A DNA stretch of 54,240 bases from Saprolegnia diclina VS20 (lineage: Eukaryota > Oomycota > Saprolegniomycetes > Saprolegniales > Saprolegniaceae), in contig NW_008246073.1 in the NCBI RefSeq assembly GCF_000281045.1, forward strand, positions 911,050 through 965,289, read 5' to 3'. Positions 10,446 to 20,793 of the stretch are shown here, in pieces. Under the pieces are notes generated by a model that did no database searches, had not been told where the DNA came from, and saw only the letters and a list, made by a program, of their open reading frames with translations. The position numbers and the translations under genes were made by a program. Numbering within the stretch: position 1 is the first letter of the stretch; every line of letters begins with the position of its first letter.

Positions 10446-10928
10446 CTACACTGCAGGCTCGAGCTGGAGGGCGTAGCAGTGCTTTTCGCCTTGAATGCCA
10501 ATCGGCGCATACCCGAGCGCAGCAAGGAACGGCGGCATGTGCGGGAAGCGGGCGGGAAACGTATTGACAGTGAGGCGCTCGTGGTCGCCGCCAAAGGTGC
10601 TACGGCAGTGCTGAAACAAGCGCCGCATGACGCCTTGGCGCCGTGCGCACGGATGCGTCGCAGCGATCCACACGTGCATGGTCTTTGCAGACGTTGCATG
10701 GGCATGCACAAAGACAAAGCCAAGCACACTGCCGTCGTCCGATGGCACGTAGAAGATGCGCCCATGCATCACCTGGCGACGGCGGCGCCATTCGGCGAGG
10801 CCATGTTTCTCGTCGTCGTCGCCGCCAAAGACGGCCGCCGAGACGGCAAAGACCGTCTCGACGTCGGCGTCGGTCTTGGCCTCGTCGATGCGCATCCTTC
10901 GATAGCTGCTTCGATGCGCCTGTTTCAT
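10446..10928 (-). CDS. GNAT-family N-acetyltransferase
   Basis: Single exon, 160 codons, ATG at 10928. A second Met (MRIDEAKTDADVETVF) at residue 12 could also start the protein. The GNAT fold is visible: an N-terminal helix (DVETVFAVSAAVF), a core strand pair (GSVLGFVFVHAH, TMHVWIAATHP), and the acetyl-CoA loop ARRQGVMRRLFQHCR, equivalent to the Q/RxxGxG/A motif. A C-terminal part follows with a conserved-looking YAPIGIQGEKHCYALQL. It should transfer an acetyl group from acetyl-CoA to an amine, but the substrate is unknown. It is transcribed divergently from MAF1 across a 427-base gap that holds two TATCCGGATA-like elements. The length is normal for small GNATs. Confidence 0.8.
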   Translation of the reverse strand: MKQAHRSSYRRMRIDEAKTDADVETVFAVSAAVFGGDDDEKHGLAEWRRRRQVMHGRIFYVPSDDGSVLGFVFVHAHATSAKTMHVWIAATHPCARRQGVMRRLFQHCRSTFGGDHERLTVNTFPARFPHMPPFLAALGYAPIGIQGEKHCYALQLEPAV

Positions 10929-11088
10929 CGTTTGCGTAGGGCCCCGACCCTCGTCTGCACCTTTTTAAAAAGTCTTTGTTTTTATTATCCCTACAAAGAA
11001 CCACAACGAACGCAGCCGATCGTTTAAAATATACCACCCGGGGTCCCACTTGAAGAAGCCCACCACGTGGCACGCTGAATCTTCTTGG

Positions 11089-11142
11089 TATCCGGATACG
11101 TCCATACAAACCCCAGCACGAGGTGGAACGGTTGTCCGGATA
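11089..11142. promoter_or_regulatory. Two copies of a TATCCGGATA-like palindrome in a divergent promoter
   Basis: TATCCGGATA stands at 11089-11098 and TGTCCGGATA at 11133-11142, between the divergent GNAT and MAF1 genes. The same palindrome core (TCCGGAT) recurs upstream of four other genes in this window (41869, 49118, 51841, 52609), which suggests a transcription-factor site. No known oomycete factor is assigned. Confidence 0.45.
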
Positions 11143-11355
11143 CGCTGCCTTGCGCGAATCTGCCGCGACGCTGTGGATACGCTTTTTTAAGCCGCGTGAG
11201 AATGTTCTGCGACATCTACATACAAAGACCAAGTGAAAGGGCGAGCATTTAAATAAAAAGAGGCGCTTAACCGGCGGCGACTCTTTTTTATACTGCAAAA
11301 TTGCGCAAATAGACGGGTATTTCCAAAAAAAGATTGTCCAACACCAAGAAGAAGC

Positions 11356-12080
11356 ATGAAGTACCTCGAGGAGCCGAGCCTGGACTGGGCCAACGCGGCC
11401 ATGAGCGAGGTCAGCGTCGGCGACCGGGTCATCAACGGCCGCATCGAATGCTTCTCGTGCAAGAAGGCCGGCGCCGACAAGAAGCTGGCCAAGAGCCTCC
11501 AGCTGCAGTACCAGGCGGTCGGCGAAGCCAGCGCCAACCCGCTCGGGTCGCTCGCCGACGCCAACACGCGCAAGCTGCTCATCAACTTGATCTCGACGAT
11601 GAACGCGTCGTTTCCGGACTATGACTTTTCCGACTTGAAGCCCGAGCAGTTCCAGAAAGAGGTCGACTTGCGCATGGTCGTCAACGGCGTGAACGCGCAG
11701 CTGGCCGAGATTGTCGAGATGGACGACATGGGCTTTCTCGAGAAGCTGTGGGACTCGATCTTTGGCGCGATTTCGCCCCGCGACTGCGAGATTTACAGCT
11801 ACATCCCCGACATGGACGGCTGCTCGGACCCGTTCAGCGATGGCACGCTCTGGTCGTTCAACTATTTTTTCTACCACAAGACGGCCAAGAAGATCTTGTA
11901 CTTTACGTGCATGTCCCGAAGGTAAACGCTTATGTGACGACAGCAGGCGCTCATGATGCTACGTGTAGTATCATTAGCGACACGGACATGGACGACGACG
12001 AGGCCATGGAGACGGCCGACGAGAGCGAGAACGAAGACTATGACGACGGCGACGAAGTCATGAACGAGATGGACTGGTAA
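11356..12080 (+). CDS. MAF1: MAF1, repressor of RNA polymerase III
   Basis: Two exons (11356-11921, 11969-12080) and an intron of 47 bases. About 225 aa. The protein starts MKYLEEPSLDWANAAMSEV and contains the Maf1 boxes: GRIECFSCKKAG near residue 30, the central FPDYDFSDLKPEQF, and SPRDCEIYSYIPDMDGCSDP and GTLWSFNYFFYHKTAKKIL toward the end. After the intron comes the typical acidic tail ending NEMDW. Family knowledge: MAF1 binds Pol III and blocks its recruitment to tRNA and 5S genes under nutrient or stress signals, and it is held inactive by TOR phosphorylation. The short intron just before the acidic tail is supported by both frame and motif continuity. It shares a divergent promoter with a GNAT gene and carries TATCCGGATA-like sites about 215-270 bases upstream. 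Confidence 0.95.
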
Positions 12081-12357
12081 TGCGATCCACGACGGCTATA
12101 GCTTGACGGATGGTGTGCGCCCAGGGAGGACGGTGTCTAAGGCGTGTGCACGGCGCCGAGCTCAACTCGGAACTCGACGCACTCCATACGAGGCTGCGCC
12201 CTCCTCCTCCTCTCCACCTCTTTTCTCTTGTACCAGTAGCCCCGTTGTGTGCTTTCGTTTCTCGTTTTTCTATAAATGTCCCGTAAATTTACACAAAAAA
12301 TCATGTTTTTTCACAATATGTCGTTTCCGATGTACACTATGTCCTATACTCTACGAA

Positions 12358-15300
12358 TTATCGGTAAAGCGGTCGGAGACGGGGCATGAGCGCTTGGTTG
12401 ACGCCTTCGATCTCGTGCTGGATGACTGCTTTGACCTTGGTCGAGTACGCCGACTTGGGTCGGGCGTCCATGATGGCTTCGACCGTGGCCTGGTTGCTGC
12501 GCAGAGGTCGCGACGACGGCCCCGGCCGCGCGTACCCCGACGTCTGCGGGCGCGCCATCGGCTTCATCGGCGACTGGAACGCCCGCGTCATCGACGATTT
12601 CGGGCGGCTCGCGTTGATGCGCGTGTGGCGGAACGGCTCGGGTGTCGGCGCCGTGAGCTCTTGCAGCGCAGTAAGCTCGCGTACTGCGTCGGCGTGCTTG
12701 GCGTTGGCGGCGACAGCCTCGTCGTTCAGTCGCTGCAACTCGGTCTGCACGAGGTCCTGCGCGTGCGCGCGGGCGTGCGTGAGCTGGTCGAGCGCCGACG
12801 CCTTGAGGCGCATCTCGGCCTTGACTTGGGCCTGGAGCCGGCGAATCTCCATCTGCATGTGGTGTGTCGCCCGCTCGTAATGCGCTCGCATGACAGCCAC
12901 GTTCTCTTCCTGGAGTTTCGGCTCCGGCTCGTCGATTCCCGGGCCATCCGAGTCCGAGACGCCAGCGCTGCTCTCGTCGTCGTCGTCCTCTGCGTCGACG
13001 TCGTTGTTTGTGCCGTCGTCCTTGCTCGGTGGCGTCGGGTCTTTCGCCGGGCTGCCGACAAGGTTGACGGCCGACGCGTCCGCTCGACCAGCGACCACGC
13101 TGCTGCGGCGGGTGCGCAGTCGCTGCGTAAACGACGAAAGCGCCGAGAACGCCGGTGCCGTCGTCGGTGCCGTCGTCTCGAATGGCTCGGCGGTCGACGA
13201 GGCCGATGCGCGGGTCGCATAACCGGGCAGCGCGACGACCGCGAGCTGCTTGCGCAAGCTCACAATCTCGGCCCGCGATGCCTCGAGCTGCACCTCGAGA
13301 CGTGTCTTTTCATGCTGCGCCACCTTGGCCTTCGCTAGCTGGGCGTGCAAGAGGCCAAGCGCTTTCTCGTGACCCGCGACGAGCGACGCTTCCCGCAGCT
13401 CGTACAAGGCGCGCACCTTGACGAGCGCGTGCTTCAAGTTGGTGTTTTCGTCCATTATGAGCTAGACACCCTGCTTCACTACAACGTCGGAAGAGAGAGG
13501 GATGTGTACATCGATTTCTTCGTTGGCGCGCACACCGCGCACGAGGTGGCTCTTGTCTTGCATCGGAACTGCCCCGGATGCAATGAAGGACTCGATCGAG
13601 GCCTTTTGCTGCGCGTGAATCTGCTGGCGCAAGTCCTACCAAACATATAGCCCACATTGCACATGTAACTATAGATCAAGAGGCATCTACCGCTTGCACA
13701 CTCGCACGGTACTCGTCAAACTTGGCGTGCTTGGCAATGACCGCGCTCGAGAGGTCGCGGAGCTTGGCTTCGTACTCGGCGCGGACGCTCGCTGTGACGT
13801 TGGCGCGCTGGACGTCACCTTCGTGGGCCAACCGCCCGAGCTCGTGCCGCGCGCGCTCCAAGTCCAATACGATCGCATACGACTAGAGACATTCGAATGC
13901 GCTTTGGAAGAATGCCGCGCGCATCTACCTTGTCCACAACGGCAGTCGTGCGGTCGTGCTCGGTTTCGTGTGCTGCGCGCGCCAACTTTGCGATCAAGTC
14001 GGTCTGCGAGACTTCCAAAACGCGCACGGCGTGCCGCAGCTGCGTGTTGACGTGCTCGACGCTCTGCAGTCGAGTAGCGGCGTCCCGTTGGCTGGCGGTG
14101 TGGACAGTACTGCAAAAGCGCGTCAGCAGCGCCTCGACGTCCGCATTCGGGGCCGCGATGTTGCGCAACACGTCCGAAACGAGCACCGACTAGAAGAGGC
14201 GTGTGACCTGCTGTGGTAGAGGACACGTACCGTGGCATGCTGTGTGTCATGCGGCGGCGAGGGTGATGCAATAAGATGATGGAACATCGCCGTGCACTGT
14301 GCCCTGTCGGCGTTGACAAGGCAGAGCTCCAAGTAGTTGCGCAGGTTGTCCATATACTGGTCGAGAATGCGGGCGTCGGGTACGTCCAAATCGAGCTGCT
14401 GCCGACTGAGCTGCTTCTTGGGGACATCGCCCGCGGCCATTTCCGTGGTCAGCACGCGCCATAGACCTACTGTGGCCTCGCCACTCTCGGACGTCGGCTG
14501 CGCAAAGTAGCTCGCGCGCAGCCCCAAGAAGGCTTCGAATTTCTGCAGATACGCCTTCCCGGCGCTGTTTTCGACGCAGCGAGCCTCGAGGCGTTTAAAG
14601 AGCACGCGGGCGTTCTGGACGACGGCATCGGGGAGACCGCGGAGCAACGTGACACCCGGCATCGCGCTGCGCTTGCCGTACGTCGCGACAACCCACGCGC
14701 CTAGAGTACATGCCAATGGTAGCAATCTCGGTCACAAGACTAGGTACACACACCTAGGAGTCCAGTCGATGTGAGGTTTCCAAGTCGAGTGGGAAGAGGC
14801 AACGTACCTTCCTGCTGAAGCGGCGGGACGACACTCGGGTCGCGCAAGAGGGCTTGCAGCGTGAGCCATACGCATGTGACTGACGTCTCGCGTTTGGCGT
14901 GAAGCCAGTCGAGGACCACGGCGAGCGGCTCGGCGGGCGCGCACTGGTGCTGCAGCTGGTGCACCTACAGTCGCCGTAGATCGGGGCCATGGGATGGGGG
15001 GACGTACGAGTTCGCGGACTTCGTTGCCAAAAACATCGTCGACGGCGTGGCGATGCAAAACCGCGCGAAAGCACAGGCAGTGCACAATGTCTTGAAAGCG
15101 AAGGTACAGCAACAGTGTCGGGCGAAGTAGCGTCTCGGTCGTTTGAAAGTACTGCAGAATGCGCTGTGCGCGGGGCAAGTGCAAGAGCTGCGAGAGATCG
15201 CCTGGTATCCATTTTGCCTCGTAAAGTGTTTCGGTCGGTTTGGACAACTTGTCTTCAAGCGGCACCAGCTCGTCGAGAAACCAGCGCTCGAGTGGCGCCA

Positions 15301-18282
15301 TTTGTGGTGGCACGAACGGGTTGCCACACGGTGCCTGCACGCGGCGGCCAATCACATCGAGATTCGCTATGACGTGGCAGAGCTGCGTCACAAGCGTTTC
15401 ATTGGCCACGTCCTCGAGCAACTGCGCATTGTAGAGCCGGAGGGTATCGTGCATGAGAGTCTCCAAGCTCTCGCTTGCATGCATCGTATCGACTTTGATC
15501 GCGTACGCCGAGTTGAGCTCGGCGATAATGCACGAACGCCTTGTCTCGGGCTGGACGAGGAGTGGACGCAGTGTGTGGCGCTCGTCGTTGACGCGCGCGC
15601 GGACTTTTTCCGCTAGCAGCCGCCGCCCCACTGCGCTCTCGAGGTGCATGAGAAAGCTCTGGTGGTTGGCGTCGAGCTCCACTTTCCTTAGCTGCTTGGC
15701 GATGTGCGCTTCAAACAGCGCCTCGTACGTCATCTCAAAGTCGTCGAGCGGGTCCAGCACGAGCCGATTGAAGCGGAGGCACGCGCCTTGAAACGCAAGC
15801 TCGGCGCGCTGTGCGACCACAGTCGCCGCGAGCCACGCCAAGGGCGCGTCGCCGTTGATTTGGACTTGGACCCAGTCGAGGATGCACCGCAGTCGCGGCC
15901 ACGAAGCGAAGTCGAGCGCCTCAACCGCGACCGGGTGCTCGAGGTACAACTCGGTCGCCGCTGTTGGTGTGAGTGCAAAAGGCACCAAGCTCGCGCGCGA
16001 CATGGCGTCGACGTGCGCCGACGCATAGACGAGCCGACTCAGGTCCATTTGACGCTGCACAAACCGCACGGCGCGCCCGATGTACTTGATTGTGGTGTCT
16101 GCATCGCCACCGCTTTGGCGCGACAGATCCCGCGCAGCTTCCGCGACAATCGACGACGTCGTGTCGTCGGTGTAGTACTGCACGTAGCGCGACGTAGTCC
16201 AGAACGAGCTCGACGCATTCGTGTAGCCGTGGTCTTCGTCCAAAACGCGGTGCCAGAGCACGACAGCGTGTTCCAAGACGGCGCGGTCCAGCGCGAGCTT
16301 GTGCAGCACCCGAGACGCCGGCATGCGTGTCTCGACTGCCAGCAACGCCGTCTGCAGTGCTTGGACCACGTCGACGATGGCCTCGAGCGGTGAAAACGCC
16401 ATCGCGTCAACTGCAAGCGTCGGCACAAGGCGCGCTTCCATGTCCACCAGCAGCTGCCGCTGCACGTCCCGCACGACGACCTGAAACGAGTAGGCATCCC
16501 AAAAGTACGAGGCGTCCTTATCGACAAGGGGGGTCGTATGAACCCACGTCACAAGCGTTTGGCGAAGTGTGGCTTGGGCGACGGGCGATGTCACGCGCAG
16601 ATAGAGGCGCGTAAAGACGTCGTAGAGCAACCGAACGTTGGCTTCGAGAAAGTACATGGCCGCATCGTACAAGTCAACAAGGGTGCTGCTACGGTCCACG
16701 ATCGGCGCGGTCCGACTCTCTTGCTCCGCGTTGCGCACGTAGCGACTGCCCATGGCGACAAGGTGGCGGTCGAGCGCCATCGCTTCCTCCCATGCAGCGT
16801 CGTACAAGAGAACACCGCCGTCGGTGCTGTGAACAATCAAATTCGGCTCGGAGATGACGTCGTACGCATCCCGCCCGGTGCTGGCGGCGTCGAGGCAGAT
16901 ATGGCGCTCGATCGAGGACGCGACGTTGAGTAGCTCGAGAAAACGGTGTTTGGTGTGGCGTACATAGAGGTGCCGCAGGAGGTAATAGCTCTTGAGCTTG
17001 GCGTCGCTCGGTGGCGGGTCGAGATCGGCGTCGACGAGCGTGGCGTGGGACCGCTTGAGATGCGTCGTCGCCAGCGTTTCAAGTCGCTCCATCACCCGCG
17101 TGACATCTTGGACAAGTGCAAAGTGCACTTCGGCGTCGAGCAGCATGTCGGGCGGATGGGTGTTCACCTCGTGACGCGCCCAGTGTGACGCGATTGGAAA
17201 AAGCGACCCGAGCGACCACGTCGTGCGCATACGCGTGACGCGGCGCGTGTCATCGACGAACGGTGTCCAATGCGAGGCAAAATGCATCGGAAAGAGCTGC
17301 CGCACCGCGTGCAGGAGGTCGTCGTCCGACTCGAGCTCGGGGCGGTCATCGTGATAGCCCAGTTTGCGCAAAAAGTTGATGATGGCCACGTCAACTGCCG
17401 CAGCCTACACGCATCATCGCGCGTGCAGATCGCGTTCATAGTACGAGAGTACCGAAACAAGAAAGATCGGCGGGGCGTCCGCGCGACTGCCAGCTTCGTC
17501 GCTCTCGGGACTTGGCGACGCGGGAGCACTGCACTGCACCATAGCGTGCATGCGTCGAAGCAGCGACGGGCGGTGGCTCTCCGCAAGCCACGAGAGGTGC
17601 GTCATAAAGCGCGCCGTCAGTTTTGTGTGTCGGAGCTGGGCCTCGAGAAAGCTCAAGTACCGGCCAAGATCGTCGACGTCGGCTGCCTTTGTGTCGTTGA
17701 GACTATCGTCCCACGTCAATCTACAGCGATAGCAAGATACGGGATGTACCGCGCCAGTGCCAAGGTCGTTGCAGCTTCGTCGGCTTGGATGGAGCTGGCC
17801 TCGGCGTCAAGGGCGGCGACGAGCTCGGACATAACGCGATGGGTCCGCGAGAGCCGCGAGAGTGTCTAGCACCATTGCGTTAGACGTGTTATGTGTAGCG
17901 GATCGTATACATTGGCGCGGTGCGTCCGCAGGCGGTCGCTTCGATCGACGAGATAGCGTGAGACGTCGTCCACGATAGCGTCGTGCGCTGGCACCGCCGA
18001 ATGCAAGGACGACTCGACCCATAGCTCGTCTTGGAGCGCCAGGCTTGGTGCAATGAGACGCCGAAGCACGAGAGACCGCGCGTCCTCGAGCGCGCTTGCG
18101 GTCGGTAGCCGCATCGATGTGTCGCACCGTCGGTGGCGCTGGATCGTCTGGAGCTCTCGGCCATGTACGGTCAAGGTCGCTTTGAGTTTATCTTTGGCCT
18201 CCAAGAGCTGTTGCTTCCAGTACGACGCGCCAAAGCGCATCGCAGCTTTCGGTGACGCTGGCTCGTCCACCGACCCCGACAT
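12358..18282 (-). CDS. Giant coiled-coil protein, ten exons, function unknown
   Basis: Exons: 18282-17911, 17865-17750, 17720-17453, 17404-15008, 14964-14808, 14700-14231, 14189-13929, 13882-13691, 13635-13510 and 13461-12358. The sum is 5463 bases, about 1820 aa. The phases of all nine joins agree. Introns are 41-55 bases, except one of 29 (17721-17749) and one of 107 (14701-14807). The N-terminus (MSGSVDEPASPKAAMRFGAS) leads into long helical segments with heptad character. The middle (799 codons in one exon) is helical and poor in low complexity. The last third has coiled coils (residues about 1400-1700) and a Pro/Ser/Arg-rich tail with KPMARPQTSGYARPG. Large proteins of this kind are common in cilia. 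A relation to CCDC162-like proteins is a guess. No catalytic motif is visible. Confidence 0.7.
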
Positions 18283-18779
18283 TTTACAACGTAAAGAGGC
18301 TATCGCTTTCGTGAAACGTATCGCGGTTGCCAGTCGTAACCAAATTCCTCTGTGAGGATTTCAGCCAATTCTAAAAATCACTTTTGTCTGTCGGCATTTT
18401 CTTTGATCGGTACGCTTCGCTTGCTATGCAGCCCTCAACTGCCAACCCTATGTGTCCAGTCTGCGCCAAACGCCAGATTTTGCACTTTACAGTGGACGAA
18501 AGGTGCGACAGCGAACGGGCGCGCGATCGTGTCGGCCGCTCTCTACCGGTACTCGCCCAATTGCCCCGCCATTGTGACGCTGTAGGACACGACCCAGCGC
18601 TTTCGTCGCTAAGGATATGGTTTGTGTTGGGAGGTTGCCGCCACCCAAGAAGGGGCCGGTGGGTGGGATCAATAGCTTGAAAAACTTAGAGTTCGATACA
18701 CAGGGTGCTCCGGAGGCGTAAAGGCATATTGCCTGAATCGCCACCATAGCCTCCTCAGGGAGGAGTAGCGGGTTGCTTA
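18283..18779. other. Intergenic region with a short Cys-containing ORF
   Basis: It separates the giant coiled-coil gene (minus) from the Crinkler/RHS-type gene (plus). An ATG at 18426 opens 84 codons ending at 18680 that include MCPVCAKRQILHF, a possible half zinc-knuckle. It could be a leftover or an upstream exon, but no splice path to the next gene could be shown. A short palindrome (CCTCCTCAGGGAGGAG) lies near 18750. Confidence 0.3.
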
Positions 18780-20316
18780 ATGGGAGCCGAAAACTGGATT
18801 GCGAGCGTTATTCCTTCTCGAAAAGCAAACCACCCCCTATCCTGTCCTGGATTCACAGCAAGTAACCTCACTCGCGATAGAACCGCGCGATAAGCTGTAT
18901 GCGGCCACCCTTCAAGTTAAGTTGACGACGGCGGACGTCCCCGACCTCCGGCTTGTCCAAGTGGGCACGTGGCTGGCGACACCGGCGCTCGCAAGCGTCT
19001 TTGAAGGCTTCCCGCCCGCTGTGTACGTACGTCAAGAGATGGAGATGGTGTGGGACCTCTGCCGCGTCAACTTTACGTCGCCTGATGCCAGCGACCGCGA
19101 GCTGGGTACTATGACGGACGCGGCGTCGATGCGCTGCCTCTCTTGCTCGTGGGCTGTCGGTCACTCGGTGTTGGTCGCTCTCTGGGTCGCCTACCTCGGC
19201 GTCTATCACGACTTTGACATTCTCCTCTTGCGCGCTGTCCCACAAGTCCGTAGCAACGAACCAGACGAGTATGTACGTCAAGACGCGGTAGTCTGGGTGC
19301 GTGGCGACACCGTGACCAGCTGTCCGGGCATTGCACGAAGCAACCTCGCCACGCGCATGGAGGCAGCTGCGTCGACGAGCCGCTCGCAGCACAAGTCGCT
19401 TTTGTTTGTTGCGGACGGGTACGCGCCGTCCGAGATGATCACACCCGGGTCATTGCTTGGTGCGCTCACAGCGTGCCACGTCATTGCGTCATCAGCCAGT
19501 GGGCACGACACCACGGAGCGCGTGTCGGTGGCGCTGCCCGCGTGGTCGAAAGGCGATTTGGCTCACGTGCAGAACGAGACGATCGCGTCGGCGGACGAGC
19601 GGTATGCGATGGTGGGCGGCTGCGTTCGTCAGTTTCTCGAGCGCCCGCTTCTGACGTGGCGAGACGCACCGGACAGCGTCGCGTCGACGGAGCAGGTGTA
19701 CATTCACGACACGCACGACTATGTGCACTATGTGCTGGCGGCCCATCGGTGCGCCGTCGTCGATGTCAAGCGTGCGCTGCGGCGTCTGACGACGTCGCTG
19801 TCAACGGCGTACTTGACCGAAATGCTCGAATGGACAGCGACATCGTCCAACGAATCGCTGTACGAACTGCTCTTTGACGCGACGATCCGCAAGCGCGCAG
19901 TTGACGGCGCGCTCCAGCTGTCGACGGGCGATGCGTCGCGCACGCTGGCAGTGACTGGCAAGGTCGTGGCGCATGGTGAAAGCACCGGCGCTTGCCTCCA
20001 TTACCTGACAACCGACTTGGAGGATGCCACACATTGGCTTCCCCACCGAGCCGTGTCGTTTGGTGCGGTGGACGCAGTCGTCGTGCAAGACCGGTGTGTC
20101 TACGACCTCAAGACGACGGTGGCTACGGACATGCCGAGCATCGACTCGGCGTCGTTGCAGACGGTCCACGCGGCGGTGGTCGCCAACCCGAACGTTGCGG
20201 AGTACGACCATGTCTATGTGTTTGTGACGCCGGCAGGACGAGCCTGGCAACGTAGTATGGACAACCGTGCAAGCCAACTGCCAGGACTTTGCGTCTGGTG
20301 TGCGCCCGTGCTCTAG
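18780..20316 (+). CDS. Crinkler/RHS-type protein (NTPase remnant plus REase-like domain)
   Basis: The main frame is open from 18781 to the stop at 20316. Its first in-frame ATG is only at 19039. An alternative first exon from the ATG at 18780 to 18861, spliced over 55 bases to 18917, restores the same frame and is the model used here. Features resemble the Crinkler/RHS family described across eukaryotes. One is the segment VALPAWSKGDLAHV, followed by ERYAMVGGCVRQFLERP, like the WSxxEL and GGxxR end of their NTPase module. The other is a C-terminal block AVDAVVVQDRCVYDLKTTV whose D and DxK spacing fits a PD-(D/E)xK nuclease core, followed by EYDHVYVFVTP. I recognise no canonical P-loop, no secretion signal and no LFLAK motif. 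In oomycetes this family includes host-targeted effectors as well as proteins of unknown resident role. Confidence 0.5.
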
Positions 20317-20793
20317 ACACTTGGGAGTCGTGTCATATTGCTGTGTAAAGTAAGACATTCTTGTTGCACGGTATGCCATCGACCTATCCAACGCGTAGCG
20401 CAAGGGCGTATAGGTGGTGCGTGTGCGCAGGTCCCGAGACCGCCACACATGAGGACGACCGTTGGGCAGAGCTGACTGCGTCCTCGCATGCACTGTTCCA
20501 ACTTGGCCATCGCAGCCACTGCCCCGCGCATCTATAGTATAAGCCGAGTCGCAAGCAAAGATCTAGGGTGGTTCACTCGACCGTGTCCCACATCTCGCTG
20601 CTGGTCTTGTCGTTGCTGCTGGCTGAGAAGGCTGGTGCTGGCCCGTATCCGACCGGCCTTTCTGGTGCAATCTTTCGCCAGAGTGTTGGTCGCGCCATCT
20701 TCTTCGATGGCCGTTGGACTTGGTTTGAGTATAGGTCGGAAATGAATTTAAATCCCGAAAATTATTTATTTTGGCATTTCTGGCTCCGTTGCC
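20317..20793. other. Intergenic region
   Basis: About 480 bases between the Crinkler/RHS-type gene and anoctamin, both on the plus strand. An AT-rich patch (20750-20780, TTTAAATCCC, TTATTTATTTTGG) directly precedes the anoctamin ATG and probably marks its core promoter or 5' leader. No gene is recognised. Confidence 0.45.

Noticed and set aside
18690-18790. Possible mobile-element end near the Crinkler/RHS-type gene
   Set aside because: A short palindrome is present, but no terminal repeats, target duplication or transposase/reverse-transcriptase-like frame was found.
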